Shown here in pieces: positions 16,078-24,901 of a DNA stretch of 44,713 bases. The stretch is from contig JAFTAP010000096.1 in the NCBI GenBank assembly GCA_017455525.1, positions 1 to 44,713 on the forward strand, read 5' to 3'. How positions within the stretch are numbered: position 1 is the stretch's first letter; every line of letters begins with the position of its first letter. The position numbers and the translations under genes are program-made. Origin of the DNA: Lachnospiraceae bacterium. Its GTDB lineage: Bacteria; Bacillota; Clostridia; Lachnospirales; Lachnospiraceae. The notes under the pieces were generated by a model, which searched no databases, was not told where the DNA came from, and worked only from the letters and a program-made list of their open reading frames with translations.

Positions 16078-16191
16078 ATGAAAATAGTGATAGCAATCGC
16101 GGGAGCTGTAGTAGCTCTGATAGCGACGATTATAGTGTATTGCTGCATTTTAATAGGTTCAACGCAAGAACATGATGATTGTGACGAGTAG
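16078..16191 (+). CDS. Small 37-aa membrane peptide in the capsule leader
   Basis: ATG 16078 to TAG 16189-16191, preceded by AGGTAGG. The product is a single hydrophobic helix (about residues 3-28: I-V-I-A-I-A-G-A-V-V-A-L-I-A-T-I-I-V), a C-C pair at 22-23, and an acidic end H-D-D-C-D-E. It is not a typical lipobox. It would lie in the membrane with a short polar C-terminus. It stands between the leader terminator and the first glycosyltransferase gene, 33 bp before the latter. I know no family for it. It could be a small regulator or partner of the assembly machinery, or a chance frame. Confidence 0.55.
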   Translation: MKIVIAIAGAVVALIATIIVYCCILIGSTQEHDDCDE

Positions 16192-16224
16192 CAGCATAGT
16201 AAAAATGGAGCTATCAACGTATAT

Positions 16225-17076
16225 ATGAGTGCACAAATCAATAATTATAGTGTGTTGATGTCAGTATATGATAAAGAAAAGCCTGAGTATCTTAGACAGG
16301 CAATTGACAGCATACTGAATCAAACATATAAGCCTGACCAGTTTGTTATAGTCGAGGATGGGCGATTAAATGATGCCCTATATAAGGTATTGGATCATTA
16401 TACGACGGAGTATCCGGAGCTTATCTGTAGGTTGCCGCTGGAGCATAATTATGGGCTGGGCATTGCTTTGGATAGAGGATTAGAAATATGCAGGAATAAT
16501 CTAGTCGCAAGAATGGATTCAGATGATATCTCGGTGAAAGATCGTTGTGAAAAGCAGATGAAATTATTTTCCGATAATCCTAGTTTATCAATCGTATCAG
16601 GTTGTATCGCAGAGTTTGTAGATGACGTTAGCAACGTGGTATCAATCAGAAATGTGCCGGAGAGGCATGAAGCGATAAGAAGACAGATGCGAACGAGAAG
16701 CGCATTCAATCATCCTGCGGTAATGTATAAAAAATCAGAGGTCATTTTAAGTGGAGGATACGGAAAACTAAAGCGAAAACAAGATCATGATCTGTTTTCA
16801 AGAATGATGAATAACGGATGCAGAGCATATAACATTCAGGATGTTATTCTTTATTTTAGGGCGGACAAAGAGAATTTAAGGCGAAGAAAAAGTTGGACAA
16901 ATTGTAACAGCTATATGAAAGCTCAATGGAATATGTTTAGGAGACATGAATGCAGCTTGAAAGACCTGTTATATGTTGATTTCGCACAGTTCTTTTTTTA
17001 TCTTGCACCCGACAGTTTAGTTGAACTGGTTACCAGAAATCATCTAAGAGAACAGATTACTCATAGATCAAGATAG
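16225..17076 (+). CDS. Family 2 glycosyltransferase
   Basis: GT-A fold transferase of 283 residues, acting at the cytoplasmic face of the membrane on a nucleotide sugar. It opens with S-V-L-M-S-V-Y-D-K-E-K-P-E-Y-L-R-Q-A-I-D-S-I-L-N-Q-T, has V-I-V-E-D-G near 45-50, and the metal-binding M-D-S-D-D-I-S at about residues 95-101. It resembles AmsE/WcaA-type capsule transferases. No membrane helix is obvious. It is the first large gene of the capsule operon. The sugar is not predictable. Confidence 0.9.
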   Translation: MSAQINNYSVLMSVYDKEKPEYLRQAIDSILNQTYKPDQFVIVEDGRLNDALYKVLDHYTTEYPELICRLPLEHNYGLGIALDRGLEICRNNLVARMDSDDISVKDRCEKQMKLFSDNPSLSIVSGCIAEFVDDVSNVVSIRNVPERHEAIRRQMRTRSAFNHPAVMYKKSEVILSGGYGKLKRKQDHDLFSRMMNNGCRAYNIQDVILYFRADKENLRRRKSWTNCNSYMKAQWNMFRRHECSLKDLLYVDFAQFFFYLAPDSLVELVTRNHLREQITHRSR

Positions 17077-17094
17077 TGATATCGACTGAAAAAT

Positions 17095-19506
17095 ATGGGA
17101 TTTGAACAGATAATCAATCAAACACTGAATAATTACCCGTTTATAAAAAGAGGTGTCAAGCGGGCATACCAAAGAATCATGTATGGGTTTTCGTCCAAAA
17201 TTAAAAGTTCAGGAGATATAAATCGTGTTTCACCTGACGATGGAAGTGAATATTTCTTTGGATACTATGATAAATCACCATGGGACATCACAGACAGATA
17301 TATGCTTTGCATGAGAGCAAAGAATACATGGTCGGATGTAAGTCCTAAAGAGAAAGCAGACATACTGATCATAGATACTTCATTACCGGAGAATGACACA
17401 AACAGAGTAAAGAAGATAGCAGAGACTAAATCATGGAATGTACAGCAGGGGTGTATGCTCCAGTGGCTTGGATCTGATTTTTCTTCAAAAATCATTTATA
17501 ACGATTTCCGGGATGGGAAGTATGTATCTGTAATTAAAGAAATTTTAACAGGTACAGAGTCTGTCATCCCGGCTCCGATATATACGGTTTCCAATGATGG
17601 AAAGACAGCATTTACACTGGATTTTTCACGCCTTTATAATTTACGGCCCGGATATGGATACCATAATGTTCCGGAGAAAACAGAAGGAGTAGCTTTACCT
17701 GATGCGACAGCGGTATGGAAGATTAATCTTGAGACAGGTGAGGTGCATGAGTTTTTTTCATATAAAGATTTTGTTAAATTTCAGCCTAGACCTGAAATGC
17801 TGGGGGATGGCTCTGTTCATAAGGTAAATCATCTAATGATAAGTCCCGATGGGAATAGATGTATGGTGCTCTACCGTTGGTTTGCAGGACATAAGAAATA
17901 TACTAGACTTATTACGTTTGATACGGATGACGGCAGCGATATGTATCTTCTTTCAGATGATGACATGGTAAGTCATTGTTTTTGGAAGAATAATGAGGAA
18001 ATACTCGCTTTCGAGAATAAAAAAAGCGTTGGAACAGGATATTTCCTCATGAAAGATCATACACAAGAATATATACATTGTTGGCCAAATCTAAGTAATG
18101 ACGGACATCCAAGCTATAGCATGGATGGGAGCATGGTTGTGACTGATACCTACCCGGATAGGGCAAGAATCAGTGAAATAAAAATAATGAGTGGAAAGGA
18201 TGAGAAGATGTCTGACGTCAAGGTCATAGCAAAAGTCTTCTCCCCATTCAAGTATGACAATGACACCCGATGTGACCTTCATCCTCGTTGGAATTACGCA
18301 GGAGATAGAGTATGTTTTGATGGCGTGTTCGAGGGACATAGGGGGCTGTATTTAATAGACGTATCAAAAGAGAGACAGGATGTTAAAGAGAACAGGATAT
18401 TGGTTTGTTTTATGATGACGGCATGTAAGAAATGTGGTCCTGTACAGCAGATGCTGAATATTATAAAGGATATAGACAGAGAGACAATAGAGCCGGTACT
18501 GCTTACAATCTACCCTGAACCAACGGACGGAAGTAGCCAGATTAATAAATATTTACCTTATGTAACACATTATTATGCACATACACGAAAAATAGATATA
18601 GTCTTTGGTAGAACAGAGAAGATTGATAAGGTTCTATCTGACATTCACCCTGATGTTATCCATTCTTTAGGGGTATTTCCTGATTATGCAATAAGTCGGA
18701 TAAGAAAGTACCCACAGATAATAACTCTTAGGAACTACATATGGGATGATTACCCGGCTAAGTATGGGCGAATTCGGGGAACTATTCTTGCAAGGCTACA
18801 TATATATGCTATGAGACATGCAGATAAAACAGTAACATGTTCTAGGAGTTTATCGGAAGCATATAAAAAAGGCATGCATTTAACATATGATTATGTCATT
18901 AATGGGGTAGATACATATATTTTTAAGAAAACAAGTGATGAAGAAAGGATAAAAATACGCAGACAAGCAGGAATACCTTGCAGTTCTTTTGTTTTTGTAT
19001 ATTCAGGACAGTTTATAAAAAGGAAGAACCAGAGCTTTTTGTTGTCTGTCTTTCGGGAAGCATTCCAATCATCTGATATTTATCTTCTTATGCTGGGGGA
19101 TGGACCAGATTATCAGGAACTATATGATGAGTTTGGCAATATTGATAATATTGATTTTAGAGGAGACGTAGACGATGTAAGCCATTATCTGAAAGCATCT
19201 GATGCATATGTGTCTACGAGTAAGTCTGAGGGGATGCCTAATGGAGTGCTTGAGGCTATGGCAACAGGTTTGCCGGTTGTTTTATCAGATATTAATCAAC
19301 ATACCGAAATATTTAAGGCAAATCCTGGCATTGGTTATACATATAAACAGAATGATACGACTGACTTATCCGACAAAATGAAAAAAATATTAAGCGGTGA
19401 TTACAGGGGAATGGGTGAAAGAGCATACGACTTAGCAAATAATAAGTTTAATGCAAAAAAAATGAGTGAGAAATACCAAAGACTTTATAAAGAGCTGTAT
19501 CGATAG
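17095..19506 (+). CDS. Fusion of a TolB-like beta-propeller domain with a GT4 glycosyltransferase
   Basis: 803 residues in two parts. Residues 1 to about 428 look like a WD/TolB-type propeller of the kind linked to polysaccharide loci: S-P-D-D-G-S-E-Y-F-F-G-Y-Y-D-K-S-P-W-D near 42-60, then repeated W-x-N/S-P-D-G-x blades (M-I-S-P-D-G-N-R-C, S-Y-S-M-D-G-S, H-P-R-W-N-Y-A-G-D-R-V-C-F-D). Residues about 429-803 form a GT-B GT4 transferase: N-G-V-D at about 602, the donor site with Y-S-G-Q-F-I-K-R-K-N-Q, and S-E-G-M-P-N-G-V-L-E-A-M-A-T-G-L-P at about 711-727. No stop or frame shift lies between them. The propeller may bind the glycan or cut it. Its role is unknown. Confidence 0.85.
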   Translation: MGFEQIINQTLNNYPFIKRGVKRAYQRIMYGFSSKIKSSGDINRVSPDDGSEYFFGYYDKSPWDITDRYMLCMRAKNTWSDVSPKEKADILIIDTSLPENDTNRVKKIAETKSWNVQQGCMLQWLGSDFSSKIIYNDFRDGKYVSVIKEILTGTESVIPAPIYTVSNDGKTAFTLDFSRLYNLRPGYGYHNVPEKTEGVALPDATAVWKINLETGEVHEFFSYKDFVKFQPRPEMLGDGSVHKVNHLMISPDGNRCMVLYRWFAGHKKYTRLITFDTDDGSDMYLLSDDDMVSHCFWKNNEEILAFENKKSVGTGYFLMKDHTQEYIHCWPNLSNDGHPSYSMDGSMVVTDTYPDRARISEIKIMSGKDEKMSDVKVIAKVFSPFKYDNDTRCDLHPRWNYAGDRVCFDGVFEGHRGLYLIDVSKERQDVKENRILVCFMMTACKKCGPVQQMLNIIKDIDRETIEPVLLTIYPEPTDGSSQINKYLPYVTHYYAHTRKIDIVFGRTEKIDKVLSDIHPDVIHSLGVFPDYAISRIRKYPQIITLRNYIWDDYPAKYGRIRGTILARLHIYAMRHADKTVTCSRSLSEAYKKGMHLTYDYVINGVDTYIFKKTSDEERIKIRRQAGIPCSSFVFVYSGQFIKRKNQSFLLSVFREAFQSSDIYLLMLGDGPDYQELYDEFGNIDNIDFRGDVDDVSHYLKASDAYVSTSKSEGMPNGVLEAMATGLPVVLSDINQHTEIFKANPGIGYTYKQNDTTDLSDKMKKILSGDYRGMGERAYDLANNKFNAKKMSEKYQRLYKELYR

Positions 19507-19534
19507 GACATTATAATATTAGGAACTATATATT

Positions 19535-20449
19535 ATGGGAAATACTGTAAAAGACATATTAAAAAAACCTTCATTGTTATTTATGACGTTTGGACATTGG
19601 GGTTTTTTTAACTGGATGAGCGATGAGCAGTATTTAAGAATAGCATATAAGATTAAATTAGGGAAAAATTTGAACCTCGAAAATCCAGAGACTTTTAACG
19701 AGAAACTCCAATGGCTGAAGCTCTATGATAGGAGACCGGAGTATACAATGATGGTTGACAAATTCGAGGTAAAAAAATATGTTTCTGATATTATTGGAGA
19801 GGAGTACGTGATACCAACATTAGGAGTGTATAACAGTTTTGAGGAGATTAATTTTGATGCTTTACCTAATAAGTTTGTATTAAAATGTACTCATGATAGT
19901 GGGGGAATAGTGATATGCAAGGATAAGAGCAGTTTCAATAAAAAGAAAGTAAAAAGCAAATTAGAGAAATGTCTTAAACATAATTTTTATTGGGGCTTTC
20001 GTGAATGGCCTTATAAAAATGTAAAACCAAGAATTATAGCAGAGGTATATGTGTCTGATACTAAACAAAGTGGGTTGATTGATTATAAGTTTTTTTGCTT
20101 TGATGGAGAAATAAAATCCATGTATATAGCTACAGAACGGTTCAATTCAACAGATGAGACAAAATTTGATTTCTATGATGCAGATTTTAATCATCTACCC
20201 TTTACAAATGGACATCCAAACGCAAATATTATGCCTAGTAAACCAGATAATTTTGAATTGATGAAGGATATTGCATCTAAATTATCCAGGAATATTCCAC
20301 ATGTGAGAGTAGACTTTTATGAGGTTGACGGTAAGGTTTATTTTGGAGAGATGACTTTTTTTCATTGGAGTGGTCTTAAGCCTTTTGTACCTGAGGAATG
20401 GGATATGACTTTTGGAAGCTGGATAGAATTAAATAAGATAAAAATATGA
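19535..20449 (+). CDS. TupA-like ATP-grasp protein, copy 1
   Basis: 304 residues of the TupA-like ATP-grasp family, named after the teichuronopeptide synthesis protein, and common in capsule loci. Motifs: F-N-E-K-L-Q-W-L-K-L-Y-D-R near 50, M-V-D-K-F-E-V-K-K-Y-V, F-V-L-K-C-T-H-D-S-G-G-I-V-I-C-K-D at about 107-123 (ATP-grasp loop), W-P-Y-K-N-V-K-P-R-I-I-A-E, D-Y-K-F-F-C-F-D-G, and H-V-R-V-D-F-Y near 255. ATP-grasp enzymes join carboxylates to amines, so it may attach an amino acid or peptide to the glycan, though the family is also annotated as glycosyltransferase. AGGAAC lies 10 nt before the ATG. It is closely similar to the gene at 22802. Confidence 0.88.
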   Translation: MGNTVKDILKKPSLLFMTFGHWGFFNWMSDEQYLRIAYKIKLGKNLNLENPETFNEKLQWLKLYDRRPEYTMMVDKFEVKKYVSDIIGEEYVIPTLGVYNSFEEINFDALPNKFVLKCTHDSGGIVICKDKSSFNKKKVKSKLEKCLKHNFYWGFREWPYKNVKPRIIAEVYVSDTKQSGLIDYKFFCFDGEIKSMYIATERFNSTDETKFDFYDADFNHLPFTNGHPNANIMPSKPDNFELMKDIASKLSRNIPHVRVDFYEVDGKVYFGEMTFFHWSGLKPFVPEEWDMTFGSWIELNKIKI

Positions 20450-21537
20450 AGCTTACAATTTTTATAGGAGGGCTCTCAGGTGGCGGGGCTGAGAGAGTTG
20501 TTTGTAATTTAGCTAATTATCTTACAGAGCATGGTCATGTAATAGAAATACTCACTATGTCTGATGAACCAGCTTCATATGAACTGGATAAATCAATAAA
20601 AAGGATTTCTTTACTGTATCACACAGAGAATTATGGTTTTATATATAACTCATTTATAAGGTTAATGAGGCTTCGCAAGTATATGAAGGTTTCTGACACA
20701 GAAGAATATTTAGTTATGCTTCCAGTAACGATTGCACTGTTACTGTCACAGAAAAAAACAACAAAAGCTCCCATTATTGTATCGGAGAGGTGTGATCCTG
20801 CGCATCGTCCTAAACTATTCCAAATCTTTCTTACACATATGATGAAAAAGGCATCGGGGTTTGTATTTCAAACAGAGGAAGCAAAAGAGTGGTATGCTCA
20901 GTATTTAAGCAATATGGATTATAAGATTATTCCCAATTCAGTTGATATAAGCCAGTTGGGAGTAGGATGTGTTGACAGTGAAAAGAGAAAAAGTATTGTT
21001 GGAGTAGGTCGCCTGACAGGGCAGAAGAGGTTTGATTTACTAATAAAAGCATTCGCAAAAGTTCATAATCTGCATAAGGATTACCAGCTTACAATATACG
21101 GTGAGGGAGAATTGCGGAGTGAGTTGGAAGAAATGATTTGTCGGTTGAAATTGGATGATTACGTTTTTTTACCTGGTTATATTAATAATGTAGCAGAGAA
21201 ATTAGCAAGTGCTTCGATATTTGTACTTTCATCAGACTTTGAAGGTATGCCAAACGCTCTCATCGAAGCAATGGCACTAGGATTACCATGCATTGCTACG
21301 GATTGCCCTGTAAATGGGCCAAGGAGTTTAATTGAAGATGGCGTAAATGGAATTCTTATTAATACAGGGGATGAAGACTTATTAGTAAAGGCGATATTAT
21401 GCTTAATAGAAGATAAATATCTGGCTGAAAAGATAGGCGAAAATGCTATGAAAATCAGATATGTTCTATCGCCTGAAATCATATATGGAAAATGGAATGA
21501 GTTTCTAGAATCTAGAATAAGATTAAAGCGAGAATAG
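20446..21537 (+). CDS. GT4 family glycosyltransferase
   Basis: GT-B fold transferase of 363 residues. The N-terminal G-G-L-S-G-G-G-A-E-R-V-V-C-N-L-A is the classic acceptor-side signature. V-G-R-L-T-G-Q-K-R-F-D-L-L-I-K-A-F near 187-203 and S-S-D-F-E-G-M-P-N-A-L-I-E-A-M-A-L-G-L-P-type donor motif (with the E-x7-E pattern) near 262-280 complete it. It resembles the GalNAc/Gal transferases of capsule clusters. The ATG overlaps the stop of the ATP-grasp gene by 4 bp (ATGA), showing coupling. Confidence 0.92.
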   Translation: MKLTIFIGGLSGGGAERVVCNLANYLTEHGHVIEILTMSDEPASYELDKSIKRISLLYHTENYGFIYNSFIRLMRLRKYMKVSDTEEYLVMLPVTIALLLSQKKTTKAPIIVSERCDPAHRPKLFQIFLTHMMKKASGFVFQTEEAKEWYAQYLSNMDYKIIPNSVDISQLGVGCVDSEKRKSIVGVGRLTGQKRFDLLIKAFAKVHNLHKDYQLTIYGEGELRSELEEMICRLKLDDYVFLPGYINNVAEKLASASIFVLSSDFEGMPNALIEAMALGLPCIATDCPVNGPRSLIEDGVNGILINTGDEDLLVKAILCLIEDKYLAEKIGENAMKIRYVLSPEIIYGKWNEFLESRIRLKRE

Positions 21538-21575
21538 ATTTTTAAGGGCAGTACCTAATATTATATTGATAGATC

Positions 21576-22790
21576 ATGGGGATATTTAGTTTACGTTTAA
21601 GAACGTTAGTTAACTCAGAAATAATAATCCGGATAACTTTTTTCTTATTGACGCTAGGGATGCAGGTTCTTGTACATACTGCAAATTTCATATTTAAGAT
21701 TGTGATTATATTAACGGATTGCCTTTTATTTATGTTATGTAACAGTAAACTTCGAATACAAAAATATCATATTGCAAGGATGGGATTCATAATATATTCT
21801 GGGATATCTTTTTTATGGAGTACATACCTTGGAAATTACATGTTGATTCCAACGTATATATACTGTATTGTAACGTTGATTTTAATACATCAATTTCTTA
21901 ATTCAGAGCATAGGATCCATATTCTTATGAAATGCATAATTTTATCTTCGTATATACTATGTATAGTACTGATATTGCATTATGGAAAATCGATTTATGT
22001 ATCTAGAATAGATAATTCTATTTTGAATTCGAATGAAGCAGGGATAACGTTTGCGATATCTTACACATTCTGTATATATTTTTTTATATTAAAAAATAAT
22101 TTATTTTATATAATTACTGCTATGCCATTATGTCTTGCAGTTTTATTAACAGGCTCAAAAAAAGGAGTTATAATTTTATTAATTTCATCTATAGTATTGA
22201 TAATATTTAAGAATAATGTGGGAACAAATTTGTTTTACAGAGGAATTATTGTAGTAATAGCATTAGCATTGTGTTTAATAACAGTAATAAGATTTGTTCC
22301 CAACTTGTATAATATAATCGGTGTCCGTTTTATTCAATTCTATGAGGGAATTAAAAACTGGAATCCTAGCGGAGTTTCTCGGGGAAGCAAAAGCACGGCA
22401 TTACGAATGTCACTAATTCGATTTGGTATAGAAGGTATACTCAAGAAACCTATATTAGGATACGGATTAGATAATTATAGGCATTTTAGTCCACTTGAAT
22501 TGTATTCCCACGCTGACATTATTGAGATACTGTTCAACTTAGGTATTATAGGTGGGATATTATATTATTGGCCTTTTATTACTCTGATACGCATCTTCAA
22601 AAATCACAGAGATTATTTAGATGGTATATCAAAGGCTTTTATTCTAGGATTTATAGCCTACTATTTATTCTTATCATTAACATGTGTGACTAATAATTCA
22701 CTTTTTAATTGGATTATATTAGAGATAATGATTTCGTTTATGATAATAAAATATAAGCAAGCAAGACATAAGATTATACAGGATATATAG
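21576..22790 (+). CDS. O-antigen/capsule polymerase (Wzy-like) membrane protein
   Basis: 404 residues, nearly all hydrophobic, with about 10-11 predicted helices and one large outer loop before residue 320 (F-Y-E-G-I-K-N-W-N-P-S-G-V-S-R-G-S-K-S-T-A-L-R), which ends in L-G-Y-G-L-D-N-Y, a pattern typical of the Wzy_C/O-antigen ligase family. It would join lipid-linked repeat units outside the membrane. Wzy proteins are poorly conserved, so the call rests on topology, the loop motif and location between transferase genes. The gene is very A+T-rich, with weak ribosome binding signals. Confidence 0.82.
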   Translation: MGIFSLRLRTLVNSEIIIRITFFLLTLGMQVLVHTANFIFKIVIILTDCLLFMLCNSKLRIQKYHIARMGFIIYSGISFLWSTYLGNYMLIPTYIYCIVTLILIHQFLNSEHRIHILMKCIILSSYILCIVLILHYGKSIYVSRIDNSILNSNEAGITFAISYTFCIYFFILKNNLFYIITAMPLCLAVLLTGSKKGVIILLISSIVLIIFKNNVGTNLFYRGIIVVIALALCLITVIRFVPNLYNIIGVRFIQFYEGIKNWNPSGVSRGSKSTALRMSLIRFGIEGILKKPILGYGLDNYRHFSPLELYSHADIIEILFNLGIIGGILYYWPFITLIRIFKNHRDYLDGISKAFILGFIAYYLFLSLTCVTNNSLFNWIILEIMISFMIIKYKQARHKIIQDI

Positions 22791-22801
22791 TATAGAACAA
22801 A

Positions 22802-23713
22802 ATGGAAAGAAATGATCATCCTAAGGTGAACAGTTTAATTAGAATAAATAATTATCTAACTAAAAAAGGGTTGTTCAATTGGATGGAAGATGAAATGTTC
22901 TTAAAAATGCGATATAGGGTAAAACTAGGGACAAAGCTCAACCTAGAAAAGCCTCAGACATTCAATGAAAAGATGCAATGGCTTAAACTTTATGATAGAA
23001 ATCCTATATATACAAAGATGGTAGATAAGTATGAAGTAAAGAAGCTAGTATCTGAAAGCATCGGAGATCAATATATCATACCTACTTATGGTATATGGGA
23101 GAAATTCGAAGATATCTGTTTTGATGAACTTCCAAATCAGTTTGTTCTTAAATGTACGCATGACAGCGGTGGAGTTGTAATTATAAAAGACAAAAATAGT
23201 TTTGACCTCAAGGATGCAAAGAGAAAGATAAACAAAAGTCTAAGTAGGAATTATTATTGGGAAGGGCGTGAATGGCCATATAAGAATGTCAAACCTAGAA
23301 TAATTGCTGAAAAATACATGATAGATGAATCCGACACAGAGTTGAAGGACTATAAAATGATGTGTTTTAACGGCAAAATGATGTGTGTGTTTGTATGTTC
23401 AGAAAGGAATTTACAAAGTGGACTTCATATTACAATTTATGATAGAGAATGGAATAAGATGCCATTCGGTAGAAATCATCCTGCATCGGATTTGGATATA
23501 GAAAAACCGAAGAAACTAGATAGAATGATTTATTTGTCAGAAAAATTTAGTGCAGACCTTCCTTTTTTAAGAGTTGATTTATATGAAATTAATGGCTGTA
23601 TTTTTTTTGGAGAGTTGACGTTATATCCAGGTAGCGGTTTTAAGGAGTTTATACCGGAGTCATGGGATTATGAGCTGGGATCATGGCTACACCTTCCGAC
23701 AGGAGATATCTGA
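22802..23713 (+). CDS. TupA-like ATP-grasp protein, copy 2
   Basis: Paralogue of the protein encoded at 19535, of equal size (303 residues) and with the same blocks: F-N-E-K-M-Q-W-L-K-L-Y-D-R, M-V-D-K-Y-E-V-K-K-L-V, F-V-L-K-C-T-H-D-S-G-G-V-V-I-I-K-D, W-P-Y-K-N-V-K-P-R-I-I-A-E, D-Y-K-M-M-C-F-N-G and F-L-R-V-D-L-Y. Two divergent copies in one operon suggest two successive ligation steps or two acceptors. The stop overlaps the ATG of the capA-like gene (TGATG), so the pair is coupled. Confidence 0.88.
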   Translation: MERNDHPKVNSLIRINNYLTKKGLFNWMEDEMFLKMRYRVKLGTKLNLEKPQTFNEKMQWLKLYDRNPIYTKMVDKYEVKKLVSESIGDQYIIPTYGIWEKFEDICFDELPNQFVLKCTHDSGGVVIIKDKNSFDLKDAKRKINKSLSRNYYWEGREWPYKNVKPRIIAEKYMIDESDTELKDYKMMCFNGKMMCVFVCSERNLQSGLHITIYDREWNKMPFGRNHPASDLDIEKPKKLDRMIYLSEKFSADLPFLRVDLYEINGCIFFGELTLYPGSGFKEFIPESWDYELGSWLHLPTGDI

Positions 23714-24840
23714 TGAGCAAAATTGCTATTGCTGCAGACATAGTACCAACGCCGTCAAATATAGAACTTTTCACAGAAGGAGATACAGCCCGTCTGATAG
23801 GTGATAGTTTAATTGAGCGATTGAGAAGGGCCAGTTTTATAGTAATGAATCTCGAGACACCTCTATCGGATGAGGCATGTCCCATACGGAAGGCAGGACC
23901 GTGTCTGATAGCACCCACCAAAGCGATTTCAGGTCTGAAGGCGATAAATCCATTTTTCTTCACACTGGCAAATAATCATATCCTTGATCAGGGAGATAAG
24001 GGTTTATATTCCACGATGAATATTCTAGGTGAGAATCATATAGGATTTGCAGGAGCGGGGAAGTCATTAGAGGAAGCAAGAAAACCATATGTCGTGGAAA
24101 TAGGTGGAAGAAAGCTTGGGATATATTGCTGTGCAGAGCACGAGTTTTCTATTGCTGCTAATAAAAAGGCAGGCGCAAATCCGTATGATCCGCTTGAGAG
24201 CTTTGATGACATAAAGCAACTAAAAGAAATGTGTGACTATGCTATCGTTCTGTATCATGGCGGAAAGGAGCTATATAGATATCCATCTCCTCATTTGCAA
24301 AAAGTATTTAGAAAATTCGCCGATAGTGGCGCTGATATTGTTGTCGCCCAGCACACCCATTGTATAGGATGCAAGGAGGACTATAAAGAAAGTACTTTAG
24401 TTTACGGACAAGGGAATTTTCTATTTGATCATTCTAAGAAAAAACAATGGGAGACATCTTTGATAATAGAATTAGATCTGAATACCGGAATAGTGGATTA
24501 TGTTCCTTTGGTTAAGGCCGGGAATGGGGTGAGAGAAGCAAAGGGGGCAAGAGGGGAACAGATTCTTATGGAGTTTATGAGAAGAAGTGAGGAGATAAAG
24601 AATGAGGAGTTCGTCCGCGAGCATTATACCCGTTATGCACAAGAAATCGGAAATGAATATCTGATGCGTTTTTCCGGTAGAATAAGAAGGAATCTACTGG
24701 TGAGGTTTTTAGGAAAGCTCACTTCTTACAGATTTATCCGACATATGTATCAAGAAGAATCAAGACTGAGCATAAAGAACATTCTTGATTGCGAAGCGCA
24801 TCGTGAGCTCGCATCTGAAGTAATGGCAATACATAAATAA
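23713..24840 (+). CDS. CapA-like metallophosphatase-fold protein
   Basis: 375 residues of the CapA/PgsA family (poly-gamma-glutamate synthesis protein), a calcineurin-like fold. Motifs: N-L-E-T-P-L-S near 55, L-A-N-N-H-I-L-D-Q-G-D-K-G-L near 86-99, G-A-G-K-S-L-E-E-A, V-L-Y-H-G-G-K-E near 180, A-Q-H-T-H-C-I-G near 213, G-Q-G-N-F-L-F-D near 236. I chose ATG 23713, which overlaps the previous stop and has AGGAG at 23701-23705, over ATG 23683. There is no signal peptide or anchor, unlike PgsA, so it may be a cytoplasmic modifying enzyme. Next to two ATP-grasp genes, a peptide-like or amino acid decoration is possible. Confidence 0.85.
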   Translation: MSKIAIAADIVPTPSNIELFTEGDTARLIGDSLIERLRRASFIVMNLETPLSDEACPIRKAGPCLIAPTKAISGLKAINPFFFTLANNHILDQGDKGLYSTMNILGENHIGFAGAGKSLEEARKPYVVEIGGRKLGIYCCAEHEFSIAANKKAGANPYDPLESFDDIKQLKEMCDYAIVLYHGGKELYRYPSPHLQKVFRKFADSGADIVVAQHTHCIGCKEDYKESTLVYGQGNFLFDHSKKKQWETSLIIELDLNTGIVDYVPLVKAGNGVREAKGARGEQILMEFMRRSEEIKNEEFVREHYTRYAQEIGNEYLMRFSGRIRRNLLVRFLGKLTSYRFIRHMYQEESRLSIKNILDCEAHRELASEVMAIHK

Positions 24841-24901
24841 TAAAAATCATCCGAGAAGTTCTTAAGCGGAGAATCTGGATTCGATTTTCAGGAGATAGTT
24901 T

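Noticed and set aside
19517-19535. Half-site-like TTAGGAACTATA before the first ATP-grasp gene
   Set aside because: It resembles one arm of the XRE operator but lacks the second arm, and the AGGAAC serves as ribosome binding site.
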